19,870 nt of DNA. Source: Spirochaetota bacterium (GTDB taxonomy: Bacteria; Spirochaetota; UBA12135; COTS27; JAFLEE01). Below are positions 6,179 to 12,295 of this stretch, in pieces (position 1 is the first letter of the stretch; each line of letters starts with the position of its first letter). The stretch spans positions 1 through 19,870 of the forward strand of contig JAFLEE010000091.1 in assembly GCA_017302015.1 (NCBI GenBank), written 5' to 3'. The position numbers and the translations under genes are program-made. The notes beneath the pieces are model-generated. The model saw nothing but the letters and a program-made list of their open reading frames with translations, was not told where the DNA came from and searched no databases.

Positions 6179-7504
6179 GTGACCCAGCCCGCCCCCCTCG
6201 ATTTCCTCGATGCGAAGCCCCGCGCCGCGACCCATGGCTTCGACACGCTCTGCCTGCACGCCGGGCACCAGCCCGACGGCGATACCGGGGCCCGCGCCGT
6301 GCCCATCTACCAGAGCACGAGCTTCGTCTTCGAGTCGCCCCAGCGCGCCGCCGACCTCTTCGCCCTCACGGATTTCGGCAATATCTACACCCGGCTCGGC
6401 AACCCGACCACCGCGGTGCTCGAGGAGCGCATCGCGACCCTCGACGGCGGCAGCGCCGGAGTCGCCACGGCCTCGGGCATGGCGGCCCAGCTCTGCGCGC
6501 TCCTCGCCTTCCTGAAACCGGGCGACCACCTCGTCGCGAGCAACCGCCTATACGGCGGCACCTTCACCCAATTCGACGTGCTCATCCGCCGCCTGGGGAT
6601 CGAGACGACCTTCGTCGACCCCGGCGATCCGGCGGCTTGGAAGGCCGCGGTGCGGCCCCAAACGCGCGCCCTCTACGGCGAAACCCTCGGCAACCCCGGC
6701 GGCGAGGTCTTCCCGTTTGAGGCGCTCTCGGCCCTCGCCCGCGAGATCCACGTCCCCCTCCTCATCGACAATACCTTCGCCACGCCCTACCTCTGCCGGC
6801 CCCTGGAGCACGGCGCCGATATCGTGGTGTACTCGGCCACCAAATTCCTCGGCGGCCACGGGAGCGCCATCGCCGGCCTCGTCGTCGACGGCGGTCGCTT
6901 CGATTGGGGCGCCGACGACCGCTTCCCCCTGATGACCGAGCCCAGCGCCGCCTACCACGGCTTGCGCTTCTACGAGAACTTCCGCACCCTCGCCTTCGCC
7001 CAGAAGGTGCGCTGCGAACTCCTTCGGGATACCGGGGCCTGCCTCTCGCCCTTCAACGCCTTCCTCATCCTCCAGGGCATCGAAACCCTGTCGCTGCGCA
7101 TGGAGCGCCATACGGCCAACGCGCGGGCGGTGGCCGAGTTCCTCGCCGCCCATCCTGCGGTCTCGTGGGTGCGCTGGTCGGGCCTGAAGGATTCCCCCCA
7201 GAAGCCCGCGGTCGACCGTTATCTGGGCGGCCGGGCCGGGAGCGTTTTCGTGTTCGCCCTCAAGGGCGGGCGTGAGGCCGGGGTGAAGTTCATCGAAGGC
7301 CTCGATCTATTCAGCCACCTGGCCAATGTGGGCGATAGCCGGTCCTTGGTGATCCATCCCGCCTCGACCACGCACCAGCAGATGGAAGAGAAGGATCTGA
7401 AAGCCGCCGGCATCGACCCGGGCCAGATCCGCCTATCCATCGGGCTCGAGAGCGCCGAAGACCTCCTCGCCGATTTGGCCCAAGCGCTCAAGGGCCTGGC
7501 CTAG
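6179..7504 (+). CDS. metY: O-acetylhomoserine aminocarboxypropyltransferase (sulfhydrylase)
   Basis: 441 residues, the length of MetY and longer than the roughly 390-residue MetB/MetC enzymes. This cytoplasmic PLP enzyme of the Cys/Met fold-I family joins sulfide (or methanethiol) to O-acetylhomoserine, giving homocysteine (or methionine). Motifs are [66 protein letters not shown], the PLP-lysine motif [11 protein letters not shown] (K222), and the C-terminal [19 protein letters not shown]. Start is GTG at 6179 with a strong GGAGGAA eight bases upstream. Related gamma-synthases share the fold, but length and motifs favour MetY. Confidence 0.94.
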   Translation: MTQPAPLDFLDAKPRAATHGFDTLCLHAGHQPDGDTGARAVPIYQSTSFVFESPQRAADLFALTDFGNIYTRLGNPTTAVLEERIATLDGGSAGVATASGMAAQLCALLAFLKPGDHLVASNRLYGGTFTQFDVLIRRLGIETTFVDPGDPAAWKAAVRPQTRALYGETLGNPGGEVFPFEALSALAREIHVPLLIDNTFATPYLCRPLEHGADIVVYSATKFLGGHGSAIAGLVVDGGRFDWGADDRFPLMTEPSAAYHGLRFYENFRTLAFAQKVRCELLRDTGACLSPFNAFLILQGIETLSLRMERHTANARAVAEFLAAHPAVSWVRWSGLKDSPQKPAVDRYLGGRAGSVFVFALKGGREAGVKFIEGLDLFSHLANVGDSRSLVIHPASTTHQQMEEKDLKAAGIDPGQIRLSIGLESAEDLLADLAQALKGLA

Positions 7505-7541
7505 CCGTTCGAACCCCGCCGACACGCCGAAGGAGCCCCCC

Positions 7542-8063
7542 ATGCTGAGAGATCCCGGTCAGGAAGCCGTCATCCGCGAAATCCTCTCCAAACCGCGCCG
7601 CTACGCCCTCTACGGCATGAGCGCCAACCCGGTTAGGCCGAGTTTTTTCGTGGGCAGTTACCTCGCCGGGCACGGGTTCGATTTCGTGAGCATCAACCCG
7701 GGGGTGAAGGCCATCTTCGATCGCCCCTGCTACCCGAAACTCGCCGATATCCCTGGCGGGCCCGAGGTGGCGGTCATCTTCCGCCGCGCCGAGGAATGCC
7801 CGGGGGTGGTCAAGGAAGCTGTGGCCGCGGGCGCGAAGTACGTCTGGCTCCAATTCGGCCTCGTGAGCGACGAGAGCCGCCGCCTCGCAGCCGAAGCGGG
7901 CATCGGCTACGTGGAGGATCGCTGCCTCAAAGTCGAGCATTCCCGCTATCTCGGAAACCTGTACCAGGCCGGCATCAATACCGGCCTTATTTCGGCCCGC
8001 CGGCGCAACGCCTCCCGGGGGACCCCCGAAGGGGTGTCGGTCGCTGCGGTCTGCCGTCTATGA
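7542..8063 (+). CDS. CoA-binding-domain (YccU-type) protein
   Basis: 173 residues with a single Rossmann-type CoA-binding domain like that at the start of succinyl-CoA and acetyl-CoA synthetases. Visible motifs are YALYGMSANPVRPSFFVGSYLAGHGFDFVSINPG, AVIFRRAEECPGVVKEAVAAGAKYVWLQFGLVSDES, and the family ending EDRCLKVEHSRY. A catalytic partner domain is absent. The biochemical role is unknown. Genes of this family are, to my knowledge, often found beside O-acetylhomoserine sulfhydrylase genes, as here (37 bp after metY), pointing to a sulfur or acyl-CoA link. The ATG has an AAGGAG site. The stop codon lies inside the loop of a hairpin that covers the next gene's start. Confidence 0.88.
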   Translation: MLRDPGQEAVIREILSKPRRYALYGMSANPVRPSFFVGSYLAGHGFDFVSINPGVKAIFDRPCYPKLADIPGGPEVAVIFRRAEECPGVVKEAVAAGAKYVWLQFGLVSDESRRLAAEAGIGYVEDRCLKVEHSRYLGNLYQAGINTGLISARRRNASRGTPEGVSVAAVCRL

Positions 8064-8091
8064 ATCGCATCGGAGTTGGCGGCAGACCGTG
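8045..8091 (+). promoter_or_regulatory. Hairpin sequestering the start codon of the next gene
   Basis: CGGTCTGCCG (8047-8056) and CGGCAGACCG (8080-8089) are perfect 10-base inverted repeats. Two G-U pairs extend the RNA stem to 8045-8091, so the whole GTG start of the downstream dehydrogenase is paired. The 23-base loop holds the upstream gene's stop (8061-8063) and a GGAG (8072-8075). Ribosomes ending the upstream gene would have to open it, so translational coupling is the simplest reading. The function is inferred. Confidence 0.55.
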
Positions 8092-9120
8092 AAAGCCGCG
8101 CTTTTGGTGGAACCGGGCCGCATCGAAGTGCGGGAAGTTCCCGACCCTGTGGCGGGCCCCGGCGGCCTGGTGCTCGAGGTGGAATGGGCCGGCACCACCG
8201 GCACCGATTTGAAGGCCTTCCGCCGTGGGCATCCCAAGATCCCCATGCCGGGGCGTTTCGGCCACGAGGTCGTCGGCCGGGTGGGGGCCCTCGGCGAGGG
8301 CGCCTCGGGGTGGACCCCCGGCGAACGCGTGATCGCGCTCCATTCCTCGCCCTGCGGGCGTTGCCCTCCCTGCCGACGCGGCCAGACCAATCTCTGCGAT
8401 GATTTCGAGAAGCGCCTCAATCTGGGCGCCTTCGCTTCCCGATTGGCCGTGCCGGCGGACATCGCCCGCGTGTACACCTTCCGCGTGCCTGCGCACGTGC
8501 CCCCGCGGCGCGCGCTCTTCCTCCAGTCCCTCTCGTGCGTGGTGCATTCCCTTTCGCGGCTACGCCTCGAGAAGGGCGAGCGGGTGCTGGTGCAGGGCAT
8601 CGGTTGCCTCGGCCTGCTCCACGCCCTCGTGGCGCGGCTTCAGGGCGCGCAAGTTCTCTTGGCCGCCCGAAGGCCCGAGAGGCGGGCCCTCGCCGAAAAA
8701 CTCGGTTTCGAAGCCGTCGAGGTGGACGACGGGGGCCTCGCGCGGCTGCCCGGAAGGTTCGGCGCGCGCGGCGGGAGCGAAGCGCCCGATGCGGTCATCG
8801 ACGCCGCGGGGACCCTCCCCAGCTGGCAAGCCGCGGTGGCCACGGTCCGTCCGGGGGGCCGCGTCCTCTTCTTCGGCGGCCTTCCCGCCTCGGTGAGCGT
8901 GCCCCTCGACCACCCCCGCGTGCACTACCAGGAGATCGACCTCATCAATACCTTCCATTACACGCCCAAGGACGTCTCCGCCGCCACGAAGATCCTCTTC
9001 GAGGGAAACCTCGAGCCGGAGCGCTGGCTCTCGGACACCGATCTGGGCCAACTCGCGGGGGCCTTCGCCGAATTGGAAGCGGGACGAGCCCTGAAGTACG
9101 CAGTCTCCCCCGGAACTTAG
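8089..9120 (+). CDS. MDR (zinc alcohol dehydrogenase-like) protein lacking catalytic zinc ligands
   Basis: 343 residues of the medium-chain dehydrogenase superfamily: GroES-like domain (about 1-140), then a Rossmann domain with VQGIGCLGLLHALVARLQG. The structural-zinc cysteines are present (C89, C92, C95, C103). The catalytic site is not. The usual CGxCGTD motif reads AGTTGTD, so the ligand cysteine is T37, and the family EPL motif reads QSL (Q146). H59-E60 (GHE) remains. It may have changed chemistry, be zinc-independent at the active site, or be a non-catalytic partner of the next protein. The basic AARRPERR after the second Rossmann strand suggests NADP(H) rather than NAD. The start is GTG within a hairpin stem; GGAG lies 13 bases upstream. 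Confidence 0.88.
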   Translation: MKAALLVEPGRIEVREVPDPVAGPGGLVLEVEWAGTTGTDLKAFRRGHPKIPMPGRFGHEVVGRVGALGEGASGWTPGERVIALHSSPCGRCPPCRRGQTNLCDDFEKRLNLGAFASRLAVPADIARVYTFRVPAHVPPRRALFLQSLSCVVHSLSRLRLEKGERVLVQGIGCLGLLHALVARLQGAQVLLAARRPERRALAEKLGFEAVEVDDGGLARLPGRFGARGGSEAPDAVIDAAGTLPSWQAAVATVRPGGRVLFFGGLPASVSVPLDHPRVHYQEIDLINTFHYTPKDVSAATKILFEGNLEPERWLSDTDLGQLAGAFAELEAGRALKYAVSPGT

Positions 9121-9155
9121 CCTCCCATCCCTCCCCGATTTCTACGGAACCCCGA

Positions 9156-9176
9156 ATGAGCGCAAACCCACCATGA
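9156..9176 (+). other. Six-codon mini-ORF overlapping the second dehydrogenase start
   Basis: ATG AGC GCA AAC CCA CCA TGA encodes MSANPP in another frame. GGAA (9146-9149) lies six bases before its ATG. Its TGA overlaps the downstream ATG in an ATGA arrangement, and the downstream gene has no Shine-Dalgarno of its own. This is a plausible coupling device but could be chance, as seven codons is very short. Confidence 0.3.
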
Positions 9177-10294
9177 CCCGGAAAACCCTCGCGGCGGTGC
9201 TCCGCGCCGACGGAACCACCCCCCTCGAGACCATCGAACTCCCCGAACGCCAACCCGGCGATCTGCTCGTGCGGCTCCGGGCCTGCGGGGTTTGCACGGG
9301 GGAGGCCATGCGCTGGTACACCGCCGGCAAAACTTCGGCCATCCTCGGCCATGAGGTGGTGGCCGAAGTCTTGGAGGGCGGCGAAGGGACGGCCTTCAAG
9401 CCCGGCGACCGCATCTTCCCCCACCACCACGCGCCCTGCGGCGAGTGCGAAGCGTGCCGCGGCGGCCACGAGAGCAGTTGCGACGCGTGGAAGAAATCCC
9501 GCCTCGTCCCCGGCGGCTATGCCCGGGAGTTCATCGTCCCCGCGTGGAACGCCCGGCGCGACACGCGCCTCATCCCCCCGGCCCTCTCGGATGACGCGGC
9601 CATCTTCATCGAACCCGTGGCCTGCGTGGTCCGTGCCCTGCACAAGGCTTCGGGAACGCTCCCCTCCCCCACCGCGCCCTCCATGGAAGTACCCGCGGGC
9701 GGGCGTGGGTTCCAGCGGATCGCCATCCTCGGCCTCGGCTTCATGGCCCAATTATGCGCGCGGCTTTTCAAGGAGCGCTTCCCGGGCGCCCGCATCGCCG
9801 CCACCGAACTCATCCCCGAACGCCGGGAGCAGGGGCGGGCCCTCGGCCTCCACGCCATCCTCGATGCCTCGCTCCCGGACCTCCCCTCCGCCCTCGCCCG
9901 TGAATTGGGCGGCGAACCCGAATTGGTGGTGGTCTGCCCCTCCAGCGCCCGCGCGGTCGCCCAGGGCCTTTCCCTCGCCGCCCCGGGCGGTCGCGTCGTC
10001 CTCTTCGCCCCGCCCGCCCCGAAGGACCCCGTGGCCGTGGATTTTAACCGCCTTTATTTCCGCGAGACCTCGATCGTCTCCGCGTTCTCCTGCGGACCCG
10101 CCGACGTGCTGGAGTCCCTCCTCTGGTGCCAGCGCCTGGCGTCGGACTTCGAGGGGATGATCAGCCACCGCTGGCCCCTCGACCGGGTGGGCGAGGCGCT
10201 CTCGGCCATCGCGGCGCAGGACCCCGGCGTACTGAAGGTGGTGGTGCGGACCCCTCCCGGCCTCCCCTTGGCCGAAAGCCAAGGGGAGGAGTAG
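9173..10294 (+). CDS. Zinc-dependent MDR alcohol/polyol dehydrogenase
   Basis: 373 residues, paralogous to the preceding gene. The structural-zinc cysteines fall at identical positions (89, 92, 95, 103). The catalytic ligands are intact: C41 in ACGVCTGE, H60-E61 in GHE, and E147 in IEPVACVVRAL. The NAD-binding motif is LGLGFMAQ (third glycine replaced by Ala), followed by an acidic ATELIPERR, which favours NAD. An insertion rich in Pro and Ser (about 162-178) separates the two domains. The substrate is unknown; a sugar alcohol or threonine-like secondary alcohol is possible. It starts 52 bp after the zinc-less paralogue with no own Shine-Dalgarno. Its last 11 codons form a perfect hairpin. 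Confidence 0.9.
   Translation: MTRKTLAAVLRADGTTPLETIELPERQPGDLLVRLRACGVCTGEAMRWYTAGKTSAILGHEVVAEVLEGGEGTAFKPGDRIFPHHHAPCGECEACRGGHESSCDAWKKSRLVPGGYAREFIVPAWNARRDTRLIPPALSDDAAIFIEPVACVVRALHKASGTLPSPTAPSMEVPAGGRGFQRIAILGLGFMAQLCARLFKERFPGARIAATELIPERREQGRALGLHAILDASLPDLPSALARELGGEPELVVVCPSSARAVAQGLSLAAPGGRVVLFAPPAPKDPVAVDFNRLYFRETSIVSAFSCGPADVLESLLWCQRLASDFEGMISHRWPLDRVGEALSAIAAQDPGVLKVVVRTPPGLPLAESQGEE
10261..10289 (+). other. Perfect 12-bp hairpin at the 3' end of the second dehydrogenase
   Basis: CCTCCCCTTGGC (10261-10272) and GCCAAGGGGAGG (10278-10289) are exact inverted repeats around the loop CGAAA. The stem ends three bases before the stop codon. It is too stable to be casual, yet no T-run follows, so a classical intrinsic terminator is unlikely. 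It may protect the upstream mRNA from 3' decay or cause pausing. Confidence 0.6.
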
Positions 10295-10384
10295 GATCAG
10301 GCAGCGGAGTGGAATCTGGAGAGGAGCACGTGGAGGGTGTGGGGATTCGGTTCTCTTAGTCGGGCGCCGTCTGGCGAAAGGACC

Positions 10385-10396
10385 ATGACAAAATAG
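10385..10396 (+). other. Mini-ORF MTK-stop in frame just before the pseudouridine synthase
   Basis: ATG ACA AAA TAG is preceded by AAAGGA at 10377-10382, two bases from the ATG. It is in the same frame as the pseudouridine synthase, whose TTG ATG codons follow the TAG directly. It could be a coupling mini-ORF, or the SD-led start may be remnant after an in-frame amber mutation. Confidence 0.3.
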
Positions 10397-10399
10397 TTG

Positions 10400-11128
10400 A
10401 TGGATGAGATACCGCCGTTTGTGGTCGTGGAAACCCACCCCGATTTCGTCGTCATCGACAAGGCGCCGGGGGTGGACTTCCACGGGAGCGAGGGGAAAAG
10501 CGGCCTTTGCGAGCGGGTGCGCCAGGCCACGGGCCTCACGGAACTCTTCCCCGTGCACCGCCTCGATTCCATCACCTCGGGCCTGATGCTCTTCGCCCGG
10601 AGCCAGAAGACGGCCAACGAACTCTCGAAACTCTTCGCGGAGCACCGCGTCGGAAAATATTACCTCGCCATCGGCACCGGGCGCCCGTCCAAAACCCAGG
10701 GAGAGGTGCGGGGGGATCTGGCCCGCGCCCGCCGCGGCGCGTGGATGCTCACCCGGGGCAAGACGAACCCCTCGATCACCAAATTCTTCAGCGCCGGCCT
10801 GGGCGACGGGTTGCGCCTCTTCCTCCTAAGGCCCCTCACGGGCAAGACGCACCAGCTGCGCGTCGTGCTGAAATCCCTCGGGAGCCCGGTGCTCGGCGAC
10901 CCGCTCTACGGCAAGGCCGCAATTGCCGCGGACCGGGCCTATCTCCACGCGTGGCGCCTCTCCTTCCGCCTCGACGGCTTCAATCATGATCTTCGCCGCG
11001 ACCCGAAACTGGGCTCCCATTTCGCCGCCGCGGCCGTTGTGGAACGGATCGAGTCGCTGTGGAAACTCATGGCGGGCCTCAAAGAGGAACCCCTTTCGAC
11101 CCTGGCCCCCGACGACGACGAGCCATGA
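10400..11128 (+). CDS. RluA-family RNA pseudouridine synthase
   Basis: 242 residues from the ATG at 10400 (a TTG lies one codon earlier). The RluA/TruC catalytic core is clear: FVVIDKAPGVDFHG, the active-site motif PVHRLDSITSGLMLFA with catalytic D56, YYLAIGTG, and LRPLTGKTHQLRVVLKSLGSPVLGDPLYG. These enzymes isomerise specific uridines of rRNA or tRNA. Which site cannot be told from sequence. No S4 RNA-binding domain is present, as in RluA and TruC and unlike RluC/RluD. There is no good Shine-Dalgarno at the ATG; AAAGGA lies 17 bases upstream and is better placed for the mini-ORF. The stop overlaps the kinase start (ATGA), so the two are translationally coupled. Confidence 0.9.
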   Translation: MDEIPPFVVVETHPDFVVIDKAPGVDFHGSEGKSGLCERVRQATGLTELFPVHRLDSITSGLMLFARSQKTANELSKLFAEHRVGKYYLAIGTGRPSKTQGEVRGDLARARRGAWMLTRGKTNPSITKFFSAGLGDGLRLFLLRPLTGKTHQLRVVLKSLGSPVLGDPLYGKAAIAADRAYLHAWRLSFRLDGFNHDLRRDPKLGSHFAAAAVVERIESLWKLMAGLKEEPLSTLAPDDDEP

Positions 11129-12063
11129 TCTATACCGTCACCCTCAATCCGGCCCTCGACCGGGAACTCCTAGTCGATGCGGTCCGCCTCGGCGAAGTAC
11201 TTCGCGCCAAGGGCCGCCGGGACGAAGCCGGGGGCAAGGGCTATAACGTCTCGCGGGCCCTCCTCGCCCTGGGGAAAAAAAGCGTCTCTCTCGGTTTCCT
11301 CGGCGGCGAGACGGGCGCCCACCTCGGCGCCTCCATCGCCCAGGGCGGGCTCGACCTGGTGACGATCCCCATCGCGGGGGAAACCCGCACCAATATAAGC
11401 CTCGTAGGCGAAGTCGGCGAAAGCCTCAAGGTGAACGAGCCCGGCCCGCACATCCTCCCCGGGGAATGGGAGGGGATGCTTCGCCAAGTGGAAAGCCTCG
11501 CCCAGACCGGCGACTGGTGGATTTTTTCGGGGAGCCTCCCCGAAGGCCTACCCGCGACCGCCTATGAAACCCTCATCCAGACCGTCGGGGCCCGGGGCGC
11601 CCGCGCCATCCTGGATACCAGCGGCGACGCGCTTCGCCATGGATGCTCGGCCCACCCGTTCCTGGTGAAGCCGAACGCGAGCGAGGCGCGGGAAGCCCTC
11701 GGGATCGGCCCATCGGAGCCCCGCGGCCATGAGGAACTTTCCCGCGGCATGATTTCCCTCGGGGCTCTCGGAGTCTTCCTCACCCTCGGCAAAAACGGGG
11801 CCCTCGCGATGAACGCGGGCGAAACGCATTTCCGCAGCGCGCCCGTCATCCAGGAACGGAACGCCACCGGCGCCGGCGACGCCGCATTGGCCGGCTTCGT
11901 CTGGGCGCTGGATGAGGGGCGCCCATGGCGCGAGGCCCTGGAGTGGGGGATCGCCTGCGGGGCCGCGGCGGCGGGGAAGAGGGGCAGCGGCGTGGGCACG
12001 CGGGCGGAGGTGGAGGGAGTGCTCGGCGGGATGAGGGCGACTCAGCGTCCATCCCACCCGTGA
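11125..12063 (+). CDS. 1-phosphofructokinase / LacC-type PfkB sugar kinase
   Basis: 312 residues of the ribokinase (PfkB) fold, 1-PFK/tagatose-6-phosphate kinase subgroup: MIYTVTLNPALDRELLVD, the GGKGYNVSRALLALG substrate motif, TRTNISLV, WIFSGSLPEGLP, FLVKPNASE, and the ATP/catalytic motif NATGAGDAALAGF with catalytic base D252. It phosphorylates a sugar phosphate (fructose-1-phosphate or tagatose-6-phosphate) to the bisphosphate in the cytoplasm. The two specificities cannot be separated by eye. No PTS fructose gene is adjacent. The facing GH42 gene releases galactose, which makes a tagatose route conceivable but unproven. The ATG overlaps the previous stop. An upstream in-frame start at 11059 is rejected because the family begins MIYTVTLNP. 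Confidence 0.9.
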   Translation: MIYTVTLNPALDRELLVDAVRLGEVLRAKGRRDEAGGKGYNVSRALLALGKKSVSLGFLGGETGAHLGASIAQGGLDLVTIPIAGETRTNISLVGEVGESLKVNEPGPHILPGEWEGMLRQVESLAQTGDWWIFSGSLPEGLPATAYETLIQTVGARGARAILDTSGDALRHGCSAHPFLVKPNASEAREALGIGPSEPRGHEELSRGMISLGALGVFLTLGKNGALAMNAGETHFRSAPVIQERNATGAGDAALAGFVWALDEGRPWREALEWGIACGAAAAGKRGSGVGTRAEVEGVLGGMRATQRPSHP

Positions 12064-12295
12064 GGTCGATCCGCCTTGGATCGAACCCGACGTTGATGAT
12101 TGGGCGTTGCAATGGAAATCGTGGGGCTTGAACGAGCGTTGAAGCCCGAACCAAAACGCAAAAATGATCCCATGCCGCCAAGGCGAATGGGATTTTGATC
12201 CAAACTCACCCGACGCCTCTTCGTCGAAGCAAGTGCCCTCGCTTCCCAACATCTGAACTATTGCTTGATTCGCATCGGCGAGTTTTCGAAAGGCG
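12064..12295. other. Convergent intergenic region with three dyads
   Basis: No gene is visible in these 232 bp between the convergent kinase and GH42 genes. Three inverted repeats follow one another: TCGATCC/GGATCGA (12066-12084, loop 5); GGGCTT/AAGCCC with inner AACG/CGTT (12124-12147); and ATCCCAT/ATGGGAT (12167-12193). The last is the best terminator candidate. Confidence 0.6.
12167..12196. terminator. Bidirectional terminator candidate between fructokinase-type and GH42 genes
   Basis: ATCCCAT (12167-12173) and ATGGGAT (12187-12193) pair around a GC-rich inner segment with a further CGC/GCG pairing. On the plus strand TTT follows. On the minus strand the stem is followed by CATTTTTGCGTTTT, a better T-tract. 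Position between convergent genes supports use in both directions. Confidence 0.5.

Noticed and set aside
11059-11124. Upstream extension of the PfkB-family kinase by 22 residues
   Set aside because: The extension lies within the pseudouridine synthase 3' end and reads low-complexity basic sequence; the family starts at MIYTVTLNP with an ATGA overlap.
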